From NCBI RefSeq assembly GCF_020176715.1, contig NZ_JAIVMF010000002.1, positions 62,001 to 126,000 of the forward strand: a stretch of 64,000 nucleotides of DNA, read 5' to 3'. The position numbers and the translations under genes were made by a program. The notes below the pieces were generated by a model, which was given only the letters and a program-made list of their open reading frames with translations, was not told the origin of the DNA and did not search any database. Each line of letters starts with the position of its first letter. The stretch's first letter is position 1. The DNA is from Stappia stellulata. GTDB lineage: Bacteria > Pseudomonadota > Alphaproteobacteria > Rhizobiales > Stappiaceae. Below, one piece after another: positions 8,377 to 16,596 of this stretch.

Positions 8377-8590
8377 GCGCCCCGTTCGGCGCGAAGCTCC
8401 GCCAGGATCTCGGCCTTGGTAGCTTTGGTCGCTGCCGGGCCACGCAGGCCGGTCTCGACCTTGCCCATGATCGCCGCGCGGTCTGTTTCAAGGCAAACAC
8501 GGTTGACGATCACGTGCACATGAGGATGCGCGGTATCGTTGTGAGAAACGATCAGGGCTTGCCGATCGGACAAGCCCAAAGCGGCAATCC
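8373..8590 (-). pseudogene. relaxase fragment (motif III region)
   Basis: The minus strand encodes ALGLSDRQALIVSHNDTAHP followed by HVHVIVNRV, the metal-binding H-D-x-H-x-H-V-H box of MobA/VirD2-type relaxases. After about 20 more residues the sequence (ending ATKAEILAELRAERGA) no longer looks like a relaxase and ends in ATGA with the ParE start, so it may carry the tail of the lost antitoxin. The 5' part is missing; upstream lies an unrelated plus-strand gene that starts at 8593. Confidence 0.6.
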
Positions 8591-8592
8591 CG

Positions 8593-8985
8593 ATGGTTAT
8601 TCTCTGCGTTGTTGTCGTTCTGACGATGGTCTGGGCATGGCTGAAAGGCCATCCCAAGCTGAAAATCATTGCCAAGCCGGACACGCTCCAGGTTGCCCAT
8701 TTGATCTTCGATCACCAGCATTATCACGGGATGCGCATCGGCTATGAAGTTCAAGGCGAGGCCGTCAATATCGGCGCATTCAATACGGTGATGGGCGATC
8801 ACTTCATGGGTGTGTCGGGGCTTCGTGTCGCCTATGGCCGATGGGGCGAGGATTTGGATTACATGGTCAACAAGTACCATGCGCCCGAATATGTGGTGTG
8901 GATGAATGAGGTTATTGCCGAGGTCGGCAAACCAGCACCGAAAGAGCATGATCCGTCCCAGGGTGTGAAAAAGGCCGAATTCTGA
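8593..8985 (+). CDS. hypothetical protein with N-terminal membrane anchor
   Basis: A 130-residue product with a hydrophobic segment at residues 2-17, then a mixed alpha/beta domain containing several His and Tyr residues (about residues 38-80) and a Lys-rich tail. Its stop overlaps the start of the next gene (TGATG). No family is recognised. The very start lies where an antisense relaxase remnant fades out, so the natural start may have been altered by recombination. Confidence 0.5.
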   Translation: MVILCVVVVLTMVWAWLKGHPKLKIIAKPDTLQVAHLIFDHQHYHGMRIGYEVQGEAVNIGAFNTVMGDHFMGVSGLRVAYGRWGEDLDYMVNKYHAPEYVVWMNEVIAEVGKPAPKEHDPSQGVKKAEF

Positions 8986-9287
8986 TGGATGAGAGGGGCG
9001 AGGATCTCTACCTGGATGCGGCGGCGAAGTTTGCTCAAAAGCCGGAGGAAAAGGCCTTGCACGTCGCCTGGTCAGCCATGAACGAAGCGATGTTGCAGGC
9101 CATGACCCGCATTCATGCCGGTGAGGATCAGAACGGGACATTGCAGGTGATCGCCAATGCCCTCGATCAGGGACTTGAGGCGATCGGCACGGCAGAGAAA
9201 GCCCTTGGCCTATCCTTTATCCCTAAAAAGCCAGAGAAGCCCTCAGAAGGGCAATCTGGATCGGAATCGGATGAAATCCCGTTTTAG
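8985..9287 (+). CDS. hypothetical small acidic helical protein
   Basis: A 100-residue product, helical over about residues 5-78 and with a Pro/Ser/Glu-rich tail ending DEIPF. That ending resembles the acidic C-terminal tip of single-stranded-DNA-binding proteins (D-D-x-P-F), which recruits partner proteins, although the rest is not an OB fold. It is coupled to the upstream gene by a 1-nt overlap. No family is recognised. Confidence 0.55.
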   Translation: MDERGEDLYLDAAAKFAQKPEEKALHVAWSAMNEAMLQAMTRIHAGEDQNGTLQVIANALDQGLEAIGTAEKALGLSFIPKKPEKPSEGQSGSESDEIPF

Positions 9288-9332
9288 TTCTTGGCGCATT
9301 AGACTAATGCGTTTGTAACAACGATTGAGAGA

Positions 9333-9578
9333 ATGATGTTTTTTGTTCGTATTGGATCAGTGCTGGCGTGGCTGGGGTTTGTATTTGGGGTTCTTTTTCT
9401 GGGGATGGGCATCTTTCTCGGCTTCAACTTACCGACCGATGAGGCCATGGCCCAAGCCCAAGCATTCTATGATCGGCGCTATGGGGCAACGACTGGCGAA
9501 ATGGTGAAGAGAGGATTCTACCTTTTCATTGGATCAGTTATTTGGGGTATTCTGTCTCAGATAGCCCGAAGGGCTTAA
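9333..9578 (+). CDS. small two-helix membrane protein
   Basis: An 81-residue product with hydrophobic helices at about residues 5-30 and 58-77 and a polar loop between them. It follows the previous gene by 45 nt and is probably part of the same unit. Function is unknown. Confidence 0.5.
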   Translation: MMFFVRIGSVLAWLGFVFGVLFLGMGIFLGFNLPTDEAMAQAQAFYDRRYGATTGEMVKRGFYLFIGSVIWGILSQIARRA

Positions 9579-9618
9579 AAGGCCTGAATTTTTCAAATCA
9601 ACACCCGAAAACAAGCTA

Positions 9619-10158
9619 TTAAAACTTACAGCAAGCCACCTTGAATGTGTCTGAACAGCGGTGGTTACCTACTCCGGGATTGATACTTCCTCCGCTAACA
9701 GGCGTTCCCCAAACAGTCCCATGGAAAGTCCACGAACTATCTACTGAAGTCCAAGAGTTACAAGTGGAGATCCAATTTCCACTGTTTGGAGATAACCACA
9801 CCATTTCTGATGGTGATGTTCCTCCATTTTCCATGTATCGAAAAATATTATTACCTGTGCAAACCTGATACCCGGTACATCCATTTGCTTCAATGAAAGA
9901 CTTCATACCAGAAAAACCGCCAAAATTTCCGTTATTTGCCGCAGTCGTTAATTTTACATCAATCGGTACTATTGAAGAACCGCCACCACTGCCACCCATT
10001 TCAACCCAATCCGTATCATTGCAATAATATAATTTATTTGCAGTGAAATCGTAGCGTGTTTGGCTGGCTTGGCCTGGCGGGGAACTGCACGCTGCTTGTG
10101 CAGATGAATTAAAGGAAATAAAAATAAATGCGATATTCAATAAAAATATGAATTTCAT
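9619..10158 (-). CDS. AT-rich secreted cysteine-rich protein, fibre/lectin-like
   Basis: A 179-residue product with a clear signal peptide (residues 1-22, cut near AQA-AC). The mature part begins with a YDFTANKLYYCNDTDWVEMG element, seen in tail-fibre-like and pilin-associated proteins, then a Gly/Ser linker, and then a domain with paired cysteines and Trp-rich strands, ending ACCKF. It is probably disulfide-bonded and exported. Base composition is far more AT-rich than the neighbours and it is monocistronic on the minus strand, which suggests transfer from a distant donor. No enzyme motif is seen. Confidence 0.6.
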   Translation of the reverse strand: MKFIFLLNIAFIFISFNSSAQAACSSPPGQASQTRYDFTANKLYYCNDTDWVEMGGSGGGSSIVPIDVKLTTAANNGNFGGFSGMKSFIEANGCTGYQVCTGNNIFRYMENGGTSPSEMVWLSPNSGNWISTCNSWTSVDSSWTFHGTVWGTPVSGGSINPGVGNHRCSDTFKVACCKF

Positions 10159-10294
10159 AGCTTTATTGTAAGCATTAATTCTTTTTTATGCAAATATTTA
10201 TTTAAACCGAAAAAAAGAGATCGCCTCCCAGGCGGTCGGACGCTTTCATCCTCGAACCAATGGCGGATTGAAAGCGTCTATTCAGGGTTATGCA

Positions 10295-10316
10295 CAAAAC
10301 CACAAATGTGGTTTTG
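10295..10316. repeat. 10-bp perfect inverted repeat with 2-nt loop
   Basis: Arms CAAAACCACA and TGTGGTTTTG flank AA. T-rich on either strand, it could terminate transcription in both directions or serve as a protein-binding palindrome. A TTATGCACA, one mismatch from a DnaA box, overlaps its left arm. Confidence 0.6.
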
Positions 10317-10394
10317 TTGATCTGTGGCTTTTGAATTTCCCTGATCTTCGGAGCCGTCCTCGCCCCCATAAAAAGCCGACAGGCGGACAGACCG

Positions 10395-10424
10395 GACAAG
10401 GGCTTGAGCGAAGCGTCCCTTGTC
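10395..10424. repeat. hairpin GACAAGGG / CCCTTGTC
   Basis: Eight perfectly paired bases enclose a 14-nt loop that can itself pair partly (GCTT with AAGC). No T run follows. Function unknown. Confidence 0.5.
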
Positions 10425-10534
10425 GGGGCTGGCTGACTGGTGGCATGGGGAGCGAGAAGAGGACGGCGGGGAGGTCAAAGGGAAATCCGCCCCCTGATCT
10501 TTGGTGAGTAGGAGCGAACCAAGAGTGAAAATTA

Positions 10535-10561
10535 AAATCGCCCCGCTTTGCAGGGCGATTT
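10535..10561. terminator. terminator-like hairpin (AAATCGCCC / GGGCGATTT)
   Basis: A 9-bp perfect stem with a 9-nt loop, A-rich on the left and T-rich on the right, as in a bidirectional intrinsic terminator. No gene obviously ends here, so it may be left over from a lost gene. Confidence 0.55.
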
Positions 10562-10689
10562 ACCGCCAGAGTAGCGTCTGCCTAGGTTTACAAGCTGAAG
10601 CAAAAGTAGAACTCGAAAAGATCGTTAAAAATATTGAAGCGAATTTTTCAGATCAAACACTGTTTACTTCTGCTTAATCTCGGAAAGAT

Positions 10690-10773
10690 TTTTGCGAAAA
10701 CGATCCTTTTTGCAACGCCACTTGTGGATGAACAAAATCAAACACTTGGGCGTTGCAAAATCTTGTCGCAAAA
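10690..10773. repeat. nested inverted repeats upstream of the truncated serine recombinase
   Basis: An inner perfect pair, TTTTGCAACGCC (10708-10719) and GGCGTTGCAAAA (10749-10760), lies inside an outer pair, TTTTGCGA (10690-10697) and TCGCAAAA (10766-10773). The set ends 7 nt before the recombinase start. Resolvase genes of Tn3-like elements often lie directly next to their res site, built from inverted-repeat subsites, so this is a candidate resolution site. Confidence 0.5.
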
Positions 10774-10780
10774 TATCCGC

Positions 10781-11107
10781 ATGAAAGTCGGATATGCTCG
10801 CGTTTCCACGATCGACCAGAATCCAGACGCACAACGCAACGCACTGACGACGGCGGGATGTGAAACGATCGTGACCGAAACGGCCTCCGGCGCATCGGAG
10901 AAACGGCCGGGGTTGGCAAAGCTGATGCGGTCGCTCGCGCCCGGCGACGTTCTTACTGTTTGGCGGCTCGATCGTCTTGGACGGTCGCTCCCGCATTTGA
11001 TCGGAAGGGTGCGGGATCTCGAAGACAAGGGCGCGTATTGCCCTCAAAATTCGCTATTGCGCGGCCTGGTGCGGCCAGATGGGCGGAATCGCATTTGCTC
11101 ATCTTGA
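10781..11107 (+). pseudogene. truncated serine recombinase (resolvase/invertase N-terminal domain)
   Basis: The frame starts MKVGYARVSTIDQNPDAQRN, with the catalytic Ser at residue 9. It continues through GASEKRPGLAKLM and GDVLTVWRLDRLGRSLPHLI, which carries the conserved catalytic Arg region. After about residue 87 (VRDLEDKGA) homology ends abruptly and the frame closes after 22 unrelated residues. The dimerisation helix and DNA-binding HTH are missing, so it is probably inactive. The start at 10781 is preferred over the longer open frame because it matches the family N-terminus exactly. Confidence 0.8.
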
Positions 11108-11299
11108 GATCGTGAGCTATACCCGCCAAGCTTTGCCGGTCACGGAAACCGGGTACAAATCCCATTTCCCGCCGGTTATTGGCGTCGATCGTGTCAGTCT
11201 TGCTCATCGTTCAACTATACCAGATTTTCGCCGGCCGGTTCCATGGAAATAAACATGTGATTTCATGAGGTTCTTGAAGGCGGCTTCCAAAAATGACTG

Positions 11300-11854
11300 C
11301 TATCCCTGAGGTCGCACCGCCCGCTCCACCGTCCATCTGGATACGCCGAACTCCGTGGCAAGGGTGGCGGCATCGGCGAGCCCGGCGTCGATGCGCCGTC
11401 TGGCGTCCTCGACTTGGTCATGGCTCAAGAGCGGCGGCCTGCCGAGCCGCACGCCGCGCCTGCGGGCGGCTTCCATCCCTTCCCTTGTGCGCTTGGCGAG
11501 ATTGCGCCGCTCGAACTGCGCCGTCGCGGCCATGATCGTGTAGGTGTATTCGCCCGCCGGCGTTTCCGTGTCGATCATCAGCGTGGCGACCTGGAACCCC
11601 ACACCGCGCTCGCGCAAGGCTTCGGCGGTGACGATGGCATCGATGGTCGAGCGAAACGCCCGGTCGAGATCCCAGACGATGAGCCGGTCCCCGGTCGTTA
11701 GTCTGGACAGGAGAGTGTCGAAAACCGGACGATGCGCAGAGACGGCGGAAAGCGTCTCGATATGGAGTTCGTCACACAGGCCGTGCAACCCGTCGATTTG
11801 CCGGTCGGGCCGCTGTTCATGCGTGGATATGCGTAAATATCCAAGTTTTTTCAT
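11300..11854 (-). CDS. serine recombinase (resolvase/invertase family), intact
   Basis: A 184-residue protein of normal length for the family. The start MKKLGYLRISTHEQRPDRQI places the nucleophile Ser at residue 10; catalytic Arg residues follow in GDRLIVWDLDRAFRS. The core ends with AQFERRNLAKRTREGMEAAR, and the C-terminal 45 residues form a HTH (DAATLATEFGVSRWTVERAV). It would invert or resolve DNA between short dimer-binding sites. It faces the truncated paralogue at 10781 and shares little detailed sequence with it, so the two came in separately. Confidence 0.88.
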   Translation of the reverse strand: MKKLGYLRISTHEQRPDRQIDGLHGLCDELHIETLSAVSAHRPVFDTLLSRLTTGDRLIVWDLDRAFRSTIDAIVTAEALRERGVGFQVATLMIDTETPAGEYTYTIMAATAQFERRNLAKRTREGMEAARRRGVRLGRPPLLSHDQVEDARRRIDAGLADAATLATEFGVSRWTVERAVRPQG

Positions 11855-12044
11855 TTCGTTTCAGTCAGATAGCGTTTTTCCGGGACTTCCTTTTCCATCG
11901 AGCAGAATGGAACCCTTCTGCTCATCTTGTGTTTGTCGCTGCCGAACGTCGCATTGCATGCGCGGACCGGCGGTTCTTCCAATGTCTTTTTCGATTCTAC
12001 CATAGCGCGATTGTGTAATGGAAATTTAGCAAAATGGTTCCTTT

Positions 12045-12416
12045 ATGCAGCGCAGAAAGCCACTTTTTATCAATGCGGTAGTCGCGTTTCTGGCGGGCGG
12101 CGTGGTGCTCTCGACAGCGCCCGGCGCTCAGGCAGAAGAAGAGTATGTGACGGCGGGCAAGGTTCTGAAGGAATTGCCACCGAACGAGTTCGTCTGGTTC
12201 GTGGGCGGGATCGTCGAGGGTCTGGCCTACGCACGGTTTCGCAAGGATACGATCGCAGCCGGGGAGAGGGTCACAACCGGATCGAACTGCATCCGCGACT
12301 GGTTTCACGAGAATAGAGGGGTTTCGTTGAGAATTCGAAGCACCTTTGAAAAATACTCGGATTACGCGCCGTGGGTCGTGATCGCGGCCATGGTGAAGAA
12401 GGAGTGCGGCGAATAA
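12045..12416 (+). CDS. small exported protein (Rap1a/Tai-like fold possible)
   Basis: A 123-residue product with a signal peptide (residues 1-30, cut near AQA-EE). The mature part is about 93 residues and contains VWFVGGIVEGLAYARFR, NCIRDWF and a final KKEC. The order of a G-I-V-x-G helix, a mid-chain Cys and a C-terminal Cys resembles small periplasmic Rap1a/Tai-type proteins, where two cysteines form a disulfide. The similarity is weak. Its stop overlaps the next start (TAATG), so the two genes form one unit. Confidence 0.5.
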   Translation: MQRRKPLFINAVVAFLAGGVVLSTAPGAQAEEEYVTAGKVLKELPPNEFVWFVGGIVEGLAYARFRKDTIAAGERVTTGSNCIRDWFHENRGVSLRIRSTFEKYSDYAPWVVIAAMVKKECGE

Positions 12417-13168
12417 TGCAGATCGTGGCGTCAGGGACATTGGGACGGGAATTCACGCGCAGTGCCGACGCCCTGCGCCGTCACCAGCACATGTTTCGCC
12501 TGCACGAGGAGCGGGAGCGCAAGGCCAAGGCGGAAAAAGCCGAAAACGATATGTCCGACATGCTCGATGCGGCGGTTCTGGTCGTAACCGCCGCCGAGAT
12601 CGCGGACTTCCGGGTCGAGCTTGAAACATACGATGCGGCGACCGTTGCCGCCCTGCAGGAAAACGGTCTGGCGCTGGAGCAGGTCCGGGACCGTCTGGAC
12701 GCGATGCTTGCCAGGGCGCATGTCCTGCCGGATGGACGCCGCGTGTTCAAGACCGAAGACGGCCTGCAGGTGTTCGACGAGCACGGCAACGCCATCGAAG
12801 CGCAGACCATCGCACCGCAGGAGATCGACGACGCTCGCCCGCGATGGGAAGCTTACAAGGCTACCTTTGACGAAGAGCAGCATCTCACACAGGAGCGAAT
12901 GGACCTTCTCGACTACCAGGCCCGGCTTGACGGCGCCCGCGACCGTCTCGACGCCGGCGATCTTTCACGGGAGGAGTTCGACGCGCTGCGCGAGGATCTC
13001 AAGGAACACGCCCCGGATGCCGTACGGGCCCGCGTTCCCGGTCTGCAACTCGACGCAGGCGCCGAGAGAGACTTGGCCTCCGGGCGTGCGGACCCTGCAG
13101 CCGCCGAAGACCTCAGCATCAGCCCCGACATGATCTCGACCGGCCCGATCCCGGGCATGGGGCGATAA
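12416..13168 (+). CDS. hypothetical coiled-coil protein of plasmid/ICE type
   Basis: A 250-residue, very charged product. Long helices are predicted over about residues 15-50 (ERERKAKAEKAEN), 60-105 and 140-200 (DEEQHLTQERMDLLDYQARL, then DARDRLDAGDLSREEFDALR-like heptads). A short beta segment at about 103-120 (LPDGRRVFKTEDGLQVFDEH) interrupts them. There is no signal peptide or membrane span. It begins in a 1-nt overlap with the exported-protein gene. No family is recognised; charged coiled-coil proteins like this are common in conjugative accessory clusters. Confidence 0.55.
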   Translation: MQIVASGTLGREFTRSADALRRHQHMFRLHEERERKAKAEKAENDMSDMLDAAVLVVTAAEIADFRVELETYDAATVAALQENGLALEQVRDRLDAMLARAHVLPDGRRVFKTEDGLQVFDEHGNAIEAQTIAPQEIDDARPRWEAYKATFDEEQHLTQERMDLLDYQARLDGARDRLDAGDLSREEFDALREDLKEHAPDAVRARVPGLQLDAGAERDLASGRADPAAAEDLSISPDMISTGPIPGMGR

Positions 13169-13398
13169 GATAAGCGCAGCAGCAAGTGCTAAGCGAGCTG
13201 ACCTTATCCGGTGCAACTCGGGTCATATGAACCACCGATGAGCCTTTTTTGCTATAGAAAAACTGCCACAACGGACCGCGTGAACAGCTCGTTTCCGCAA
13301 CGCGCGCAAGATGTGTCTTGTAGTACAAAACCATCTTGGGAAGGGGGCCCGCTGCGCGCCCCCGTTCCATCCCCCCGGCCAGTCTTTGTAAAATCGGC

Positions 13399-14191
13399 TT
13401 AGTAATTGGTGATAAAAAGTTCGGTTGATTTGGAACGGTAGTTGGCACCGCCTGCGATCATGCTATAGCGGCTCAATCTTCTTTGCGTTCCAAAGCCATC
13501 ATAAAGCTTTCGAATGCTGTAATGATCAGCATTGGTTAGGGCAAACATCACGCCGCGCTCGGATGCTCGCTTTAATGCCTTGCACAGCCGCTCTTGGTCT
13601 TCCCATGCGAAAATGTTCTGGTTGTATTTCACGAACCCGTTGAGGTTGTGCATCACAGTGTAAGGTGGATCCACGAATACAAAACCCCTTCCTATGCGCC
13701 GTCTATCGTTAACTCAAAATCGCAACAAATCAGGTTTGCGTTTTGAAGCGCTGCGGACCAGGCATAAAAATCATCCGTCTCAAACACCACCGTGTCTTTC
13801 GTGCCGATAGGAACCTTGAACTGTCCAAGTTTATTTTCACAATACAGACCATTATAGCAGGTACTGTTCAAGTGCAGATACTGAGTTGCACGCTCCAATT
13901 CGGAGAAAAAATTAGTCGCTTTGACCTCATGGTAGTAGTTTTCAATATTCTCGTCTGAATTTCTCTTTAGGGGTGTTTTGAAAGCAATAGGTTGCACTTT
14001 GACAACGTTATATAGCTCGATTAGGCGCGAATTCGCATCGCTGAGGACGGCGGTTTCAGGAGCAAGCCTGAAAAAAATACAGCGCCGTCACCCAAAAACG
14101 GTTCGATGTAACTGCCGTCAAATTGGGGAGCTTCAAACTGTTCACTATCAAACAGCCAGCGCTTTCCAGTTGCCCATTTTGACCTGCCACG
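13399..14191 (-). pseudogene. broken DNA adenine methylase (Dam/D12 class)
   Basis: Three frames on the minus strand must be joined. The first gives KWATGKRWLFDS and SYIEPFLGDGAVFF (the SAM-binding F-x-G-x-G-like motif). The second gives RLAPETAVLSDANSRLIELY to NLICCDFELTIDGA (13692-13997 and upstream). The third gives GRGFVFVDPPYTVMHNLNGF to the C-terminus at 13399, with the catalytic DPPY. The first shift is at a run of seven T near 14068 and the second near 13695. No start is found before the IS3 element at about 14200. It probably methylated adenine in a palindrome and is now inactive. Confidence 0.75.
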
Positions 14192-14199
14192 GGTAATTT

Positions 14200-15137
14200 C
14201 CTCCAGATTGGATTAGAGTCCGGCCTCGTTTTGAAGGATGGACGGATGAAGCGAAAGCGATTTACGGAAGAGCAGATTATCGCGGTTTTGCGCGAGCATG
14301 AGGCGGGAGCGAGGCGGGCGATCTTGCGCGCAAGCACGGTATCTCCGAGGCGACGCTGTACAACTGGAAAGCGAAGTATGGCGGGATGGACGTTTCCGAC
14401 GCCAAGCGCTTGAAGGCTCTGGAGGACGAGAGCGCGAAGCTGAAGAAGCTGCTTGCCGATCAGATGCTGGAAGCCTCGGCACTTAGCGATCTGCTTGCAA
14501 AAAAATGCTAGGGCCCGCTGCAAAACGCGACGCCGTCGCGCATCTGAGGTCCGCCATGGGCCTGTCGGAGCGGCGGGCCTGCACGATCGTTGGTGCCGAT
14601 CGCAAGATGATCCGCTACCGACCCTGCCGGCCGCCTGAGACGGAGCTGCGCGGCCGGCTGCGTGATCTTGCCAATGAACGGCGGCGTTTCGGTTACCGCC
14701 GGCTGTTCATCCTGCTCAGGCGCGAGGGCGAACCGTCCGGCATCAACCGCATCTATTGGCTCTACCGTGAGGAAGGTTTGGCGGTGCGCAAGCAACGGGC
14801 ACGACGACGCGGAGTCGGTACACGCGCCCCCATCCTGGTCGAGGCGCTGCCCAATGCCCGCTGGTCGTTGGACTTTGTCCACGACCAGTTCGCCTGCGGC
14901 CGGCGCTTTCGCGTTCTCAACATCGTCGATGACGTGACGCGCGAGTGTCTGGCTGCCATCCCGGACACCTCGATCTCCGGTAGACGCGTCGCACGGGAAT
15001 TGACAAATCTGATCGGCCGCCGCGGCAAGCCAGGCATGATCGTTTCCGACCACGGCACCGAGTTCACCTCGAACGCCATCCTCGCCTGGTCGAAGGATCA
15101 TCGGGTGGAATTGCACTACATCGCATCCGGAAAACGG
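14200..15137 (+). mobile_element. IS3-family element, 3'-truncated
   Basis: An orfA/orfB pair typical of IS3-family elements with a KRKRFTEEQIIAVLREHEAG N-terminus. The 3' part, including the last catalytic Glu and the right inverted repeat, is missing: homology ends at about 15137, where a dehydrogenase-like gene begins. The left end is only approximate because no matching right end exists to define it. It also truncates the Dam-like gene on its left. Confidence 0.75.
14246..14511 (+). pseudogene. IS3 orfA with a 1-nt deletion
   Basis: The first 22 residues (MKRKRFTEEQIIAVLREHEA...) are normal, then one base is missing near 14312. Homology continues in the next frame with GDLARKHGISEATLYNWKAK to the C-terminal leucine-zipper part (KRLKALEDESAKLKKLLADQ). 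It ends in GCAAAAAAATGCTAG, the usual slippery A7 run for -1 frameshifting into orfB. With the deletion, no full OrfA or OrfAB can be made. Confidence 0.75.
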
Positions 15138-15140
15138 CTC
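14505..15140 (+). pseudogene. IS3 orfB (transposase) truncated after the second catalytic Asp
   Basis: The integrase core is present from about residue 115: WSLDFVHDQF carries the first Asp of the DDE triad and VSDHGTEF the second. The frame then leaves IS homology at about HRVELHYIASGK and runs without a stop into the downstream dehydrogenase frame, giving one 525-codon chimeric frame to 16082. The third catalytic residue (Glu) is lost, so it cannot transpose. Confidence 0.8.
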
Positions 15141-16379
15141 ATGTCCCGAAGCGTCCATGATGTTCATGTCATCGGAGGTGGGATCGTCGGTGCCAGCGTC
15201 GCGCAACTTTGCCAGAAGCTGGGTTTGTCCGTCGCCCTGATCGAAGCCGACCTCGGGGCCGGCGGCTGCTCGGCGGGCAATGCGGGCAACATCGGGATCG
15301 GCTCTTTCATGCCCATTCCGAGACCGTCCATACGGCTGAACGCGCTCTCGTACTTGCTCGACCGTCATCATCCGCTCGATGTGCGCCTGATGCAGTTGCC
15401 CTGGACAGCCGAATGGCTGATGCGATTCTGGAACTCCTGCGACAAGCTGCAGTGCAAGGCTCTCTGGAGCCTCACGTCACGGGCGTTCGAGGGCTATGAC
15501 GATCTGTTGTCGCCGGCGGAACGAGCGGAGTTCATCAGCAGTTGCGGGCGCCTCGTCGTCTTCCGGACCAAGGAAAAGTTCGACGCCGCGCATTCAGCTC
15601 AACGGCGCCGGCAGGAGCGGGGCATCGTTGTCCGCCGTCTGACAGGCGACGAGGCCCACGAGATCGAGCCCGGTATATCACCGTCGATCCGCTATGCTTA
15701 CTTCAACGCCGACGGCGGGTATTTGCGTGATCCCGCCGGATTGGTGTGGGCCATCGTCGACGCCTTTCGCCGCAACGGTGGAAGCGTCGTCGCGGATCAG
15801 GCAACCGGGCTGACCAGCTCGGAGGGCCGGATCTCGCACGTGGATTTTTCAGCCCGATCGACTGCGGTCAACCATGTGGTGATCGCGGCCGCCGCCGCTT
15901 CGCGTGATCTCACACGCCCGTTGGGCATTGCGACCCCGGTTCAGGCCGAACGCGGCTATCACTTCACATTCGCTCCCGCGGCCGGTAACATCCGCATCCT
16001 GGTCATTGCATCCGATGACCGAGTGGTGATCAGTCCGATGCACGATGGTCTGCGGTTCACCACCGGCTCCGAACTGTGCTGACGCACGTCCCCTCCGAAA
16101 TGGGCGCTCTCCCGGAGGCTGGTCGAGCGTGCCTTCCGCGTTTTGAACAGGCCCGCGGGCTCGGTCGTTTCGAGATGGTACGGAGACCGGGATTCGTCCT
16201 CGGACTGCTTGCCGATCTTGGGGCGCCCTGGTGGCTGGGACAATCTTTTCATCGCCTCCGGTCACGGCCACATCGGCATGGTCGTCGGGCCAGCGAGCGC
16301 GGCGCAGATTGCACGTCTGATCGCCGGCTTGCCTCCTACCTTGGACCTCGCTCCCTTCTCGCCGGATCGCTTCCGATAA
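15141..16379 (+). pseudogene. D-amino-acid dehydrogenase-like FAD oxidoreductase with an internal stop
   Basis: From the ATG at 15141 the product reads MSRSVHDVHVIGGGIVGASV, a dinucleotide-binding G-G-G-I-V-G motif, then FAD contacts (SAGNAGNIG) and the DadA-type body. At 16080-16082 a TGA interrupts the frame (after TTGSELC). Homology resumes in the same frame (PPKWALSRRL ... RWYGDRDSSSDCLPILG ... LFIASGHGHIGMVVGPASAA) to 16379. The family oxidises D-amino acids or glycine-like amines in the membrane. One nonsense change, or a small compensating indel near the stop, separates it from an intact gene of 412 codons. Confidence 0.75.
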
Positions 16380-16596
16380 CGGCAAACGAACTTGCCCGGT
16401 CAACCATCGTTCTCCGGGTCCGCGCATGATGATCGTGGCGATTGCACGCTGAGGCAAACCTTTGTGCATCGGCTGCCGCGTGCGGGAAGACGCCTTCGGC
16501 ATCCACCGGCGGCACCACACGTCGCGCACGTGCGGTTCCGGACGCGCCTGACATCACGCCTCCGCGGGGTATGGGTGCCCTGTTTCGGCTGCGCAG

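Larger units (their letters stand above)
10159..10780. other. 622-nt non-coding stretch with several hairpins
   Basis: No gene is supported here. The stretch holds a near-perfect palindrome (10295-10316), a hairpin (10395-10424), a terminator-like hairpin (10535-10561) and nested inverted repeats before the recombinase start (10690-10773). Possible roles are recombination sites, transfer or replication signals, or terminators. Confidence 0.5.

Noticed and set aside
10288-10296. TTATGCACA as a DnaA box marking a replication origin
   Set aside because: A single copy with one mismatch and no rep gene nearby is not enough.
16080-16082. TGA after Cys in the oxidoreductase as a possible selenocysteine codon
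   Set aside because: The position is not catalytic in the family, no selenocysteine-insertion hairpin is evident just downstream, and the gene is already damaged upstream by the IS.
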